Below, one piece after another: positions 14,182 through 24,337 of a stretch of 39,247 nt of DNA (position 1 is the first letter of the stretch; the number at the start of each line of letters is the position of its first letter). Source of the stretch: an uncultured Oscillospiraceae bacterium. Lineage in GTDB: Bacteria; Bacillota; Clostridia; Oscillospirales; Oscillospiraceae. The notes under the pieces are model-generated. The model saw only the letters and a program-made list of their open reading frames with translations, was not told the origin of the DNA and made no database searches. Position numbers and translations under genes: made by a program. Location of the stretch: NCBI GenBank assembly GCA_910588135.1, contig CAJUOT010000025.1, forward strand, positions 1 through 39,247, read 5' to 3'.

Positions 14182-15690
14182 TTATACGCTCTCAACCCGG
14201 ATCGGCAGCCGGATGATGACCACACAGCCCCCGCCCACCGCGTTGGCGATATCCATGGAGCCGCCGTGGCTGTTCACAATTTCATCGCACACGGCAAGGC
14301 CGATCCCTGACCCTCTGGCCTTGGACGAGCCCTTGTAAAACTTATACTTGATAAACGGCAGCTCGTCCTCCGGCACGCCCGGGCCGTGGTCCCGAATCCG
14401 GATCACCACGCTGTCCACCTCCCTGCCCGTGGACACCTCCACCACGCCGCCGGAACCGCCGTGCTTGTCCGCGTTGTCCAACAGGTTGCAGAACACCTGG
14501 CGCAGCCGTTCCGGGTCGCCGCTGATGACAGGCAGCTCCTCCTCGCACTCCGTATACACCAGCTCCAGCCCCTTGCGGCGGAAGAACTCCCGGTAGGTGT
14601 ACACCGCGTCCTCCAGCTCCGCCAGGATGTCGATGGGCTCCACCGACAGGTTGAACCGTCCCGTCTCCATCCGGGAGAACTCCAGCAGCTCCTCCACCAT
14701 GCGGGTGAGCCGCTGGGCCTCGGACACGATAATCCCCATCCCCTTCTTCACGTCGGCGGCGTCCCGCACCTCGCCGTTGTACAGCGTCTCCGCCCAGCCG
14801 TTGATGGCGGTGAGGGGGGTGCGCAGCTCGTGGGACACGGAGGAGATGAACTCCGACTGGGTGCGCTCGGCCTGGTCGATCTTCATGGACATATCGTTGA
14901 TGCTGTCCACCAGCTCGCCCATCTCATCGTCAGACCGCTTTTCCATCTGCACCCCGTAGCTGCCCGCGGCGATGCGCTTGGCGGTCTCCGTCACCCGGAT
15001 CACCGGCTCCAGCACGGAGCGGATGAAGTAGGACGCGATAATCCCCATCACTATCAGGATCACCAGCCCCACGACGGAGGTGACCGCCACGATGCGGATC
15101 ATCTGGGCCTGCACCTCCCGCAGGGATGTGGCCATCCGGACCACCCCCACCACCGCGCCGTTGTAGAGCACCGGGGCCGAGGCGGAGATCACGCTGTCTC
15201 CCGTGTCCGGGTCGATCCCCTCAAAGGTCCGCACCCGCTTGAGGCTGATGGCGGCAATGGTGTCCGGGCTGTTGACGCCGGCGCCGGAAATGTCCACCAT
15301 GGAGGAAATGAGGACCCGGCCGTCTGCGTTCAGAATCTGCACCTCAATCGTGGTTTTCTCCTCAAACTGGCTGACAAACTGCCGGGCGGTGGCCAGATAG
15401 CTGGTCTCCGTATAGTTGCGGAACATCCCTGCGGCGGTCTGGGCCTTGCTCTCCAGGGTGGCCAGAATAGTCGAGCTGTAGTAGCTGTACATGGCCAGGG
15501 AAAAGGCGCTCACCGCGATGACCACCACCACCAGCGTGACCGCCAGCGTGTTGAGCAGCCAGCGGCGGCGCAGCCTGCCCCGGCGCCTTTTTATCGGGAC
15601 CTCCTGCTTGGCCTCCTCCGCCGCCCCCTCCTCCCGCTTGGGCTCCATGGGCAGCGGCTTACGCCGCTTCCGGCGGTTTTCCTGCTCCAT
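14182..15690 (-). CDS. Sensor histidine kinase (HAMP, HisKA, HATPase)
   Basis: The 502-aa membrane kinase has a basic cytoplasmic N-terminus, a transmembrane helix at about 45-68, an extracytoplasmic sensor of about 130 aa, a second helix at about 199-223, HAMP, then HisKA with SVSHELRTPL (phosphorylated His287). The ATPase region shows N box NLLDNADKHG, G1 DHGPGVPEDE and G2 GSGIGLAVC. I chose ATG 15690 (MEQENRR), 2 nt after the regulator stop, with GGGAGG upstream. The sensor part resembles Cache-type single domains, but this is loose. The regulator gene precedes it and a lipoprotein gene precedes that, suggesting an envelope signal. Confidence 0.93.
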   Translation of the reverse strand: MEQENRRKRRKPLPMEPKREEGAAEEAKQEVPIKRRRGRLRRRWLLNTLAVTLVVVVIAVSAFSLAMYSYYSSTILATLESKAQTAAGMFRNYTETSYLATARQFVSQFEEKTTIEVQILNADGRVLISSMVDISGAGVNSPDTIAAISLKRVRTFEGIDPDTGDSVISASAPVLYNGAVVGVVRMATSLREVQAQMIRIVAVTSVVGLVILIVMGIIASYFIRSVLEPVIRVTETAKRIAAGSYGVQMEKRSDDEMGELVDSINDMSMKIDQAERTQSEFISSVSHELRTPLTAINGWAETLYNGEVRDAADVKKGMGIIVSEAQRLTRMVEELLEFSRMETGRFNLSVEPIDILAELEDAVYTYREFFRRKGLELVYTECEEELPVISGDPERLRQVFCNLLDNADKHGGSGGVVEVSTGREVDSVVIRIRDHGPGVPEDELPFIKYKFYKGSSKARGSGIGLAVCDEIVNSHGGSMDIANAVGGGCVVIIRLPIRVESV

Positions 15691-15692
15691 CC

Positions 15693-16385
15693 TCAGGCCT
15701 CCCACTCATACCCGTAGCCCCATACCGTGCTGATATGGGCCGGATTCTGAGGGTCATCCTCCAGCTTGATGCGCAGGCGGCGAATGTTTACATCCACGAT
15801 TTTCAGCTCGCCCAGGTACTCCTTGCCCCACACCGCCTCCAGAATCTCCTCCCGGGACAGGGCCTTGCCCGGGTTCTCCATGAACAGCTTGACAATGGAG
15901 TACTCCACCTGGGTGAGCTTGATCCGCCTGCCGCTCTTCTCCAGGGTCCGGTTGCGGGTGTTGAGCAGGAAGGGCGGCTGGCTGAGCTCGTCCATGTCCT
16001 GCACCGGGGCCATCCCGGTGCGGCGGAACAGGGCGTCTACCCGGGCGGTGAGCTCCGCCGGGGAAAAGGGCTTGGTCACATAGTCGTCCGCCCCGGTCAT
16101 CAGGCCGCTCACCTTGTCCATCTCCTGGGTGCGGGCGGTGAGCATGATGATGCCCATCTGAGGGTTGCCCGCCCGGATGCGGCGGCACACCTCAAAGCCG
16201 TCGATCTCCCCGGGGAGCATGATGTCCAGCAGAGCCACCTGGACGTCCGGATTCTTCTGGATCAGGGCCAGCGCCTCCTCGCCGGTGCCGGCCTCAATGG
16301 TATCGTAACCCGCCCGCTTCAGGTTGATGACCACGAAACTGCGGATGTTGGTCTCGTCCTCCAAAACCAATACCTTTCGCATCAT
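15693..16385 (-). CDS. OmpR/PhoB-family response regulator
   Basis: The 230-aa regulator has a receiver domain with the acidic pair at 10-11, phosphoacceptor Asp54 (LLDIMLPG), Thr83 and Lys105 (TKPF). A C-terminal winged helix spans about 140-230 (LTQVEYSIVKLFMENPGKAL, VDVNIRRLRIKLEDD, VWGYGYEW), as in PhoB, PhoP and VanR. It is directly upstream of its kinase gene (2-nt gap) and 79 nt downstream of the lipoprotein gene. The ribosome site is weak. Targets are not visible; the adjacent lipoprotein and kinase genes are the obvious candidates. Confidence 0.94.
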   Translation of the reverse strand: MMRKVLVLEDETNIRSFVVINLKRAGYDTIEAGTGEEALALIQKNPDVQVALLDIMLPGEIDGFEVCRRIRAGNPQMGIIMLTARTQEMDKVSGLMTGADDYVTKPFSPAELTARVDALFRRTGMAPVQDMDELSQPPFLLNTRNRTLEKSGRRIKLTQVEYSIVKLFMENPGKALSREEILEAVWGKEYLGELKIVDVNIRRLRIKLEDDPQNPAHISTVWGYGYEWEA

Positions 16386-16464
16386 AAAACGTTCCCCGCT
16401 TTCTCTTCATCGTTGTTGGCGCTGCTCCCGGGCGCCGCGCGCTCCCCTCTGTCACCCTGCGCGC

Positions 16465-17826
16465 TCATCTGCTGGACCAGGCCGCAGTGATGAGGTTGAA
16501 CCGCTGGGCCAGCTCCGTCTCGCTCAGGCCGCAGTTCCACACGCCAGGGTCCAGGGAAGCGCAGTAGATCGCGCTGCTGTCGCTGCGCAGCACCACCCGG
16601 CCCGGCTGCTTGGAGCGGGCCTCCCGGTTGCTGCCCACAAGGCGGTAAATGGTCAGGAATTTCTCCGGCTCGCCTTCCTCCCGGTCGGGCCAGTAGTAAA
16701 ACACCACCATCCGCACTCCCCGGGCGCTGAGGCTGTCGTCCCGGGCCACGGTAATGTTGCCGATATCCCAGCCGTTGGGCAGGTTGAGATACCAGCCGTC
16801 GGTAAACGAATGGTAGGTAATGCCGCTGGTGGCGCTCCTGCCGGAGGAGTCCACCTGCTGCCAATAGATGAGGTATTGGGACGCCGCGCCGGCCTCCGGG
16901 TCCATGCAGGCCAGCTGCTGCGGCCTGGGAATCTCCAGCACGCCGTCGCTGTTGATGTCGATGGTGGTGGCCTCGCTGTCCGTCCAGGAGGTGGCCAGGC
17001 TGGTCCCGCTCTCCGTGTCCCTGGTGACGTTGACCAGGCCCAGCCGGTCCAGGGTGAGCACGTCGGTGACATAGCCGTTCTCCAGCTCCAGGGTGACGTA
17101 CACCCCCGGCTTCTTGTCCGCCAGCAGGCCCGGCTCCGCGCGCACCACATTCTTCAGCCCATCGGACAGCGCCCCGGTGGACGAGAGCACCATCACTCCG
17201 TCCTGATAATCATAGTATTCCGCCACGTTGTAGCCCTCGCCGGTGGTGTCCCGCTGGAACACGATGAGTTCCCGGCTGCCGTCCCGGTCCAGATCCGCGG
17301 TGGTATAGCTCTCGTTATAGGTGGTGCTCATCAGCTCGGTGGCCCCGGTTCCCCCCAGGCTGTATGCGGACAGGATATGGACGCCCGCGCTGAGCTGCCA
17401 GCTGACGATGAGCTCCCGGCTGCCGTCCCCCGTGAGGTCCTCATAGGCCACGGAGTTGATGGTGGTGCCCTCGCCAGCCAGCATATGGACCTGACGGTAA
17501 GCGTGGTCCTCCCCCTGGCGGAACAGGCACACCCGCATGGGCTTTTCCTCCGCCGAGGTCACCCGGAGAAACACCGCCGCCGTCTCCTGCTCGCCGTCGC
17601 TGTCCAGGTCCAGCAGCTGAACGGTGGAGGTGTTGCTTCCGTAGTTGATGGCGGCATATTCCGCCCCCAGCTCACTGATGGTCGCGTCGATGGTGGACTG
17701 AAGGTCACGGTATTCCTGGGGCAGGACGGGCAGCGCGTACAGCTTGTCCACCGGCTGGAACACACAGCCGCTCAAAATCAGGCCCAGCACAGCCCCCAGC
17801 ACAGCCAGCAGAAAACGCCGTTTCAC
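16465..17826 (-). CDS. Lipoprotein with FG-GAP/VCBS-like repeats
   Basis: The 453-aa protein starts at a GTG (17826) with AAGGAGG 7 nt upstream. Its N-terminus has a lipoprotein signal peptide with lipobox LSGC (acylated Cys at residue 21). At least four acidic repeats recur: LLDLDSDGEQE, YEDLTGDGSRELIV, TADLDRDGSRELIV and TIDINSDGVLEIP. Such D.D.DG.xE motifs occur in FG-GAP/VCBS beta-propellers that bind calcium. It is therefore probably an outward-facing propeller on the membrane. It has its own promoter and is followed on the same strand by a two-component system, making it a candidate accessory sensor or a target. No enzyme motif was found. Confidence 0.85.
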   Translation of the reverse strand: MKRRFLLAVLGAVLGLILSGCVFQPVDKLYALPVLPQEYRDLQSTIDATISELGAEYAAINYGSNTSTVQLLDLDSDGEQETAAVFLRVTSAEEKPMRVCLFRQGEDHAYRQVHMLAGEGTTINSVAYEDLTGDGSRELIVSWQLSAGVHILSAYSLGGTGATELMSTTYNESYTTADLDRDGSRELIVFQRDTTGEGYNVAEYYDYQDGVMVLSSTGALSDGLKNVVRAEPGLLADKKPGVYVTLELENGYVTDVLTLDRLGLVNVTRDTESGTSLATSWTDSEATTIDINSDGVLEIPRPQQLACMDPEAGAASQYLIYWQQVDSSGRSATSGITYHSFTDGWYLNLPNGWDIGNITVARDDSLSARGVRMVVFYYWPDREEGEPEKFLTIYRLVGSNREARSKQPGRVVLRSDSSAIYCASLDPGVWNCGLSETELAQRFNLITAAWSSR

Positions 17827-17862
17827 AGCGCCGCCTCCTTCTCGTAGTCACAGTTGGATGGT

Positions 17863-17891
17863 ATTATATCACATATTTCCCGCCCTGCCTA
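17863..17891 (-). promoter_or_regulatory. Predicted promoter of the lipoprotein-regulator-kinase operon
   Basis: On the minus strand TAGGCA (17891-17886) and a consensus TATAAT (17868-17863) are 17 nt apart. It lies between the MATE gene terminator and the lipoprotein start. The only other gap in the operon (16386-16464) shows no clear promoter. Confidence 0.6.
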
Positions 17892-17923
17892 TGGAATTTT
17901 TGTGAACGCGCAAAATTTCTGCA

Positions 17924-17965
17924 AAACGCCCGGGGCGGCTCAAACACAGAGCGCCCCGGGCGTTT
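17924..17965 (-). terminator. Terminator after the MATE transporter gene
   Basis: A 14-bp stem (17924-17937 with 17952-17965, AAACGCCCGGGGCG and its complement) has a 14-nt loop. On the minus strand it runs into TTTTGC. It separates the marR-MATE unit from the lipoprotein operon. Confidence 0.8.
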
Positions 17966-18002
17966 CCTTCAAAAGCTATGCCGCAGCCAGCTTATTCAGG
18001 CT

Positions 18003-19331
18003 CTAATAGTGATATCTCTTCCGCAGCGCCAGGAGAAACGCCGCCGTCACCGCCACCGACAGCGCCTCCGCCGCCACGATGGACAGCCAGATGCCGTCCA
18101 CGCCCCACACCAGCGGGAACGCCAGCACCGCCGCCACCTGAAACACCAGGGTGCGCAGAAAGGAGATCAGCGCCGATACCAGCCCGTTGTTCAGCGACGT
18201 AAAAAAGGACGAGCCGAAAATGGAAAATCCGGAAAACAGGAACGAAAAGGAGAAGATGGAAAACGCCCGGGCCGTCATCTCCAGAAGTTCTTGGTCATAC
18301 CCCACGAACAGCAGAGACAGCGGCCTTGCCAGCAGCCATGCGGCGGCGAACATGGCCCCCGCAAACACCGCAATGACCGCCATGCTCTTTCGCCGCAGAT
18401 CCCGCAGCTCCCCGTGGCTTTGGGCTCCGTAGTGGTAGCTGACCACCGGGGCGGTACCCACCGAATAGCCGATGAATACCGCCTGGAACACCAGACTGAC
18501 GTACATCAGCACCCCATAGGCCGCCACGCCGTCCTCCCCGGCGTAGCGCAGCAGCTGCGCGTTGTAGAGGATGCTCACCAGGGACATGGAGATGTTGCTC
18601 ATCAGCTCCGACGAACCGTTGGCGCATGCCTTCCCCAGAGCTCTCGCGTCAAACCTTGTCCTGCCAAGGCGGAGCAAACTGGAATTTCGCCGGGCGAAGT
18701 AGGCCAGCGGCACGATCCCGCCCACGCACTGGCTCAGGGCGGTAGCCACAGCGGCGCCCTCCAACCCCCAGCGGAAAGCCGCCACAAACAGAGCGTCCAG
18801 CGCTATGTTCGTGCACCCCGCCGCCACCGTCACCGCCAGCCCCAGGGCGGGCTTGCCCGCCGTGACAAACAGGCACTGAAACTCAAATTGCAGGACAAAC
18901 GCCGGGATGGCCGGCAGGATGACGCGGGCGTAGGCGACGCTGTCCTCCAGCAGCTGCCCCTGTGCCCCCAGCGCCCCAGCAATGGGCCGGATCAACGCCA
19001 TCCCCAGCGCCCCCAGCGCCGCGCCGCAGGCGGCGGAGGCGTACACAATGAGGGAAAAGGTCCGGTTGGCTTCCTCCGGCTTTCCCTCCCCCATGGTCTT
19101 GGCAATGAGCGCTCCGCCGCCGGTGCCGAACATGAATCCCGCGCATCCCAGAATCATCAGCACGGGATAGATGAAGTTCACGGCCGTGAACGGAATCTTT
19201 CCCACATAGTTGGACACAAAAAAGCCATCCACTACGCCGTAGATGGAGGTGAACACCATCATCACAATAGACGGCAGGGTATAGCGCAGAAGTTTTGAAT
19301 AGGTAAAGTGGTCTGACAGTTGGATTTTCAT
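18003..19331 (-). CDS. MATE family multidrug/Na+ efflux transporter
   Basis: The 442-aa protein has about twelve hydrophobic spans in two repeats, with the MATE-type opening LPSIVMMVFTSIYGVVDGFFVSNYVG and a matching second half (PVVSYHYGAQ). These transporters expel cationic drugs or metabolites using a Na+ or H+ gradient; the substrate cannot be read from sequence. A GAGGAGG site precedes the ATG. It begins 11 nt after the marR stop, so it is co-transcribed with and presumably controlled by that regulator. A strong terminator follows. Confidence 0.9.
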   Translation of the reverse strand: MKIQLSDHFTYSKLLRYTLPSIVMMVFTSIYGVVDGFFVSNYVGKIPFTAVNFIYPVLMILGCAGFMFGTGGGALIAKTMGEGKPEEANRTFSLIVYASAACGAALGALGMALIRPIAGALGAQGQLLEDSVAYARVILPAIPAFVLQFEFQCLFVTAGKPALGLAVTVAAGCTNIALDALFVAAFRWGLEGAAVATALSQCVGGIVPLAYFARRNSSLLRLGRTRFDARALGKACANGSSELMSNISMSLVSILYNAQLLRYAGEDGVAAYGVLMYVSLVFQAVFIGYSVGTAPVVSYHYGAQSHGELRDLRRKSMAVIAVFAGAMFAAAWLLARPLSLLFVGYDQELLEMTARAFSIFSFSFLFSGFSIFGSSFFTSLNNGLVSALISFLRTLVFQVAAVLAFPLVWGVDGIWLSIVAAEALSVAVTAAFLLALRKRYHY

Positions 19332-19342
19332 AGGCCTCCTCT

Positions 19343-19786
19343 TTAAAATTCCATTTGCTTTGTTTTTTCCCGCAGGGCAGAGAGAAACCGCTCCGCCAGC
19401 TCCAGATTCTTGCGCACATCCTCCCGGCTCCAGGAGGAGTATATCTCATCCTCCATCTTCATCAGCGGGATCACCGTGCGCCCCGCCAGCGCCCGGCCCT
19501 CGTCCGTCAGGCGCACGTTTTTTTCTCGGCCCCGCCCCGGCTCCAGCCGGACGAGGCCTCCCCTCTCCAGCCTGCGGATGGCGGAGTTGATGGTCTGCTT
19601 GCTGGCCCCGGACTGCCGGATCACCGTCCGAAGCGGGCAGGGCTCTCCCTCGCCGCACAGGCTGTACAGAATCCTCATCACGCTGTCCGACAGGCCCATC
19701 CGCACCGCCAGATCATGGTAAACCCCATCCGTCTCCCCGAGCAGATGGTTGAATCGGCGCAGTTCTTTTGAGATCGGAATGTCCAT
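19343..19786 (-). CDS. MarR family transcriptional regulator
   Basis: From the ATG at 19786 (MDIPISKELRRFNH) the product is 147 aa, the normal MarR size; GGAGGTGCGCG precedes it. Longer in-frame starts would lie in or before the promoter. The winged helix is visible at about residues 40-105 (SGASKQTINSAIRRLERGGLVRLEPGRGREKNVRLTDEGRAL), with the usual recognition helix and basic wing. Flanking helices would form the dimer interface. It is followed closely by a MATE efflux gene, and a long inverted repeat covers its promoter, which fits an autorepressor released by a ligand of the pump. Confidence 0.92.
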   Translation of the reverse strand: MDIPISKELRRFNHLLGETDGVYHDLAVRMGLSDSVMRILYSLCGEGEPCPLRTVIRQSGASKQTINSAIRRLERGGLVRLEPGRGREKNVRLTDEGRALAGRTVIPLMKMEDEIYSSWSREDVRKNLELAERFLSALREKTKQMEF

Positions 19787-19805
19787 CGCGCACCTCCATA
19801 AGTCC

Positions 19806-19848
19806 GAAATCATACTCGAATTATAGTATGATTTCATACCAAAGTCAA
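19806..19848 (-). promoter_or_regulatory. marR-MATE promoter with 10-bp inverted-repeat operator
   Basis: On the minus strand TTGACT (19848-19843) and TATAAT (19825-19820) are 17 nt apart. A perfect 10-bp inverted repeat, GAAATCATAC and GTATGATTTC (19806-19815 and 19826-19835), brackets the -10 box. A second smaller symmetry, GTATGA-AA-TCATAC, lies in the spacer. A repressor bound here would block RNA polymerase directly. Confidence 0.8.
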
Positions 19849-19862
19849 GGTGGATTTTAAAC

Positions 19863-19905
19863 AAGAAAAAAGCGCGGGAGGCCGCGGCTCTCCTGCGCTT
19901 TTTCC
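19863..19905 (-). terminator. Terminator after the clpC-like gene
   Basis: An imperfect stem AGCGCGGGAG/CTCCTGCGCT (19871-19880 with 19889-19898) is flanked by A and T runs on both sides, so it could work in both directions. On the minus strand it is followed by TTTTTTCTTG. Confidence 0.75.
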
Positions 19906-19913
19906 ACAAATCA

Positions 19914-22007
19914 TCACACCTGCCGCTTCTCCGGCCGGAGAACAATGTCCTCCCGTTCCACCGCCAGGCACAGGGTGTCCCCCGCCGTCAGGCCCTCGGA
20001 TAAAAGCAGGTCGGCGGCGGGCTCCTCCACCCTCCGGCGCACCGCGCGGCGGATGGGCCGGGCCCCCTGCTCCCGCTCGCCGCCCGGGTCGGCCAGCAGG
20101 GTCACCGCCTCCCACCGGGCGTCCAGGTCCACCCCCAGCCCAGACAGGCGCTCCCGCACGCTGCCCAGCATCCGCAGCGCAATGCGCTCCAGGTCCCGCC
20201 GCTCCAGGCGGTCGAACAGAATCACCTCATCCAGGCGGTTGAGGAACTCCGGCTTGAACCGGCCTTTCAGCTCCGCCATGACCTCCTCCCGGCGCTTCTC
20301 GTCGGAGCTGCCCCCGGCAAAGCCCAGGGGAGGCGACTTGCTCACCAGCTTCTGAGCCCCCACATTGGAGGTCATCACCACCACCGTGTTGCGGAAATCC
20401 GCCTTCCGGCCCTGGCCGTCGGTGAGCTGGCCGTCTTCCATCACCTGGAGGAGGATATTCTGCAAATCGTCGTGGGCCTTTTCAATCTCGTCAAACAGCA
20501 CCACCGACCAGGGACGGCGGCGCACCTGCTCAGTGAGCTGGCCTCCCTCCTCGTGGCCCACATAGCCCGGAGGCGAGCCCACCAGCCGGGAGGCGGCGTG
20601 CTTTTCCATATACTCGGACATATCGAAGCGGATGAGGGCGTCCTCGCTGCCAAAGAGCGCCGCCGCCAAAGCCCGGCACAGTTCCGTCTTCCCCACCCCG
20701 GTGGGACCCAGGAACAGAAACACCCCCACCGGGCGGTTTGGCTCCTTCAGCCCCACCCGGCTTCGGCGGATGGCGGCGGCCACGGCGGACACCGCCTTGT
20801 CCTGCCCCACCACCCGGCGGTGGAGCTCCCCCTCCAGTTCCAGCAGGCGGCGCGCCTCCCCCTTGGTGATGGATTCCAGCGGAATGCCCGTCCACTGGGC
20901 CAGAACCGCCGCAATCTCCTCCCGGCCCAGCTCCCGGGCCGTCCCTCCCTTCTGACGGCTCTGCTTCCGGTCCAGCTCCCGGCGGAAGTCCGCCTCCGCG
21001 TCCCGGAGCATGGCCGCCCGCTCGAAGTCCTGCATGGCGATGGCCTGGGCCTTCTCCCGGGCCGCCCGCTCCGCCCGGTCGGACAGCGCCCTCAGGGTGA
21101 TGGGCACCTCCTCCTCCATCCGCATACGGGCCGCCCCCTCGTCGATGAGGTCGATGGCCTTGTCCGGCAGATACCGGTCGGGGAGGTAGCGCTGGCTGAG
21201 CTCCACCGCCGCGTCGATGGCGCCGTCGGAGATGGTCAGGCCGTGGTGCTCCTCATACCGGCGGCGGAGCCCCCGCAGGATGGCCTTTGCCTGTTCCGGC
21301 GTGGGCTCGGCCACCTTCACGGGCTGAAAGCGCCGCTCCAGGGCAGCGTCCTTCTCAATATACTTGCGGTACTCCTCGTTGGTGGTGGCCCCCACCACCT
21401 GGATCTCCCCACGGCTCAGGGCGGGCTTGAGAATGTTGGCCGCGTCGATGGCCCCTTCGGCGGAGCCGGCCCCCACGATATTGTGCAGCTCGTCCAGAAA
21501 GAGGATGACGTTGCCCGCCCTTCTGACCTCGGCCAGCACCTGGTTCACCCGCTCCTCAAACTCACCCCGGTACTTGGTGCCCGCCACCATGGACACCAGG
21601 TCCAGGCTCAAAAGCCGCTTGCCCCGCAGGGGTTCGGGCACCGCCCCGGAGGCCATCCGCAGGGCGAGGCCCTCCGCCACGGCGGTTTTGCCCACCCCCG
21701 GTTCCCCGATGAGCACCGGGTTGTTTTTGGTGCGGCGGGCCAGGATCTGGATCACCCGGCCCACCTCCTGGCTGCGGCCCACCAGGGGATCAAGCGCTCC
21801 CATGGCCGCCATCCGGGTCAGATCCCGGGAAAACCGGTCGGTAACGCGGGTATCCGCCCCCTCCCTTGCCCGGGGCCGCTCCTCCCGGTAGAGGGCCTGG
21901 GGATCGCCCCCCGGCCTGCCCGCGGTATTCTGAGGGGGCTGCCGCCCCTTGTCCCGATCCATCATAAAAAACCCTCGCAATCGTTGAAAAATGCTCAGCC
22001 GCTCCAT
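19914..22007 (-). CDS. clpC: ClpC-like AAA+ unfoldase without N domain
   Basis: The 697-aa Hsp100 ATPase has two AAA+ modules: Walker A GEPGVGKT at 101-108 with Walker B LFLDELHN at about 169-176, and GPTGVGKT at 434-441. A UVR-type segment (AMQDFERAAMLRDAEADFRREL) at about 325-345 lies between them, a ClpC mark. The tripeptide LGF at 561-563 in the second module is the ClpP-docking loop, so it should feed ClpP. ClpC is normally about 810 aa; here the double-repeat Clp N domain is missing and replaced by about 70 basic, disordered residues. I chose ATG 22007 (MERLSIF), with GGAG upstream. Adaptor binding must differ from classical ClpC. Confidence 0.88.
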   Translation of the reverse strand: MERLSIFQRLRGFFMMDRDKGRQPPQNTAGRPGGDPQALYREERPRAREGADTRVTDRFSRDLTRMAAMGALDPLVGRSQEVGRVIQILARRTKNNPVLIGEPGVGKTAVAEGLALRMASGAVPEPLRGKRLLSLDLVSMVAGTKYRGEFEERVNQVLAEVRRAGNVILFLDELHNIVGAGSAEGAIDAANILKPALSRGEIQVVGATTNEEYRKYIEKDAALERRFQPVKVAEPTPEQAKAILRGLRRRYEEHHGLTISDGAIDAAVELSQRYLPDRYLPDKAIDLIDEGAARMRMEEEVPITLRALSDRAERAAREKAQAIAMQDFERAAMLRDAEADFRRELDRKQSRQKGGTARELGREEIAAVLAQWTGIPLESITKGEARRLLELEGELHRRVVGQDKAVSAVAAAIRRSRVGLKEPNRPVGVFLFLGPTGVGKTELCRALAAALFGSEDALIRFDMSEYMEKHAASRLVGSPPGYVGHEEGGQLTEQVRRRPWSVVLFDEIEKAHDDLQNILLQVMEDGQLTDGQGRKADFRNTVVVMTSNVGAQKLVSKSPPLGFAGGSSDEKRREEVMAELKGRFKPEFLNRLDEVILFDRLERRDLERIALRMLGSVRERLSGLGVDLDARWEAVTLLADPGGEREQGARPIRRAVRRRVEEPAADLLLSEGLTAGDTLCLAVEREDIVLRPEKRQV

Positions 22008-22105
22008 GTGTCCCGCTCCCATCGTCCCGGTGGGGAATGTTGTCACTTGGCAAGGATGGGAATTTTTGCCCCAAATTATACATTTTCCCCTGTCAAAATT
22101 TCATA

Positions 22106-22133
22106 TTGCAATTTCCCGGAGATGTGGTAAAAT
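22106..22133 (+). promoter_or_regulatory. Predicted promoter of the ferredoxin gene
   Basis: TTGCAA (22106-22111) and TAAAAT (22128-22133) are 16 nt apart, with TG before the -10 box. It lies in the 170-bp divergent gap between clpC and the ferredoxin gene. A TATAAT-like box on the other strand (RC of 22076-22081) may serve clpC but lacks a convincing -35. Confidence 0.55.
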
Positions 22134-22177
22134 GGAAGACGGTCCAAAACACATCATTTGTTGGAGGTGTATGTTAC

Positions 22178-22348
22178 ATGGCTCGTAAAATTGGCGACGC
22201 CTGCGTCTCCTGCGGCGCTTGCGAGAGCTCCTGCCCCGTGGGCGCTATCTCCATGGGCGCCGAGCATATGGAGATCGACGCCGGCGCCTGCATCGACTGC
22301 GGCGCCTGCGAGGGCACCTGCCCCATGGGCGCTATCTCCGCCGAGTAA
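22178..22348 (+). CDS. 2[4Fe-4S] ferredoxin
   Basis: The 56-aa protein has two classical cluster motifs, CVSCGACESSCP (residues 9-20) and CIDCGACEGTCP (residues 39-50), separated by about 20 residues, as in clostridial 8-iron ferredoxins. It is a low-potential electron carrier for anaerobic metabolism, such as pyruvate oxidation or hydrogenase reactions. The ATG at 22178 has GGAGG 10 nt upstream; longer in-frame extension is unlikely given the family size. It is a single-gene unit with its own promoter and strong terminator. Confidence 0.95.
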   Translation: MARKIGDACVSCGACESSCPVGAISMGAEHMEIDAGACIDCGACEGTCPMGAISAE

Positions 22349-22360
22349 TTTCCTGGGCAA

Positions 22361-22407
22361 AAATCCCCCGTCCCCCGATCCGGGAGGACGGGGGATTTGC
22401 TTTTTTT
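22361..22407 (+). terminator. Terminator after the ferredoxin gene
   Basis: A 13-bp stem (22361-22373 with 22386-22398, AAATCCCCCGTCC and its complement) is followed by GCTTTTTTT. Confidence 0.85.
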
Positions 22408-22555
22408 CACCCTTTTTTCCATACTCTGGATGGGCACTTTATTTTCCCGCGTCCCCCGTTCGTCAAAGTGCTCCCATTTCTCCTGCCCGCCTCCAAAGCC
22501 GGTTGGCTAAAACGCCGATTTTGCAGAACCTTTAACATATACAAGGAAAATGTCA

Positions 22556-22624
22556 TGGATTTCACTTTGGCGTTATGCTATACTGTGTAATTGGTGGAAG
22601 ATGGTTTTCCCGCCCATCCCCACC
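22556..22624 (+). promoter_or_regulatory. Candidate pckA promoter and leader hairpin
   Basis: TATACT (22579-22584) is preceded by TG at the extended -10 position and, 17 nt upstream, by a weak -35 TGGATT. The leader then holds a two-step hairpin: GGTGG (22593-22597) with CCACC (22620-22624) and GATGG (22600-22604) with CCATC (22614-22618). The rest of the 22408-22696 gap shows nothing else I can name. Confidence 0.4.
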
Positions 22625-22696
22625 AGACCGCGCCCCCCTCTCCCTTGGGGACAGGCGACATAGCGATACACTTACTAATTTGAGGAGGAACTATCT

Positions 22697-24301
<1,605 letters not shown>

Positions 24302-24337
24302 CACACAGCGCAATTCACCGTTGTTCCCGTGTTTTCC

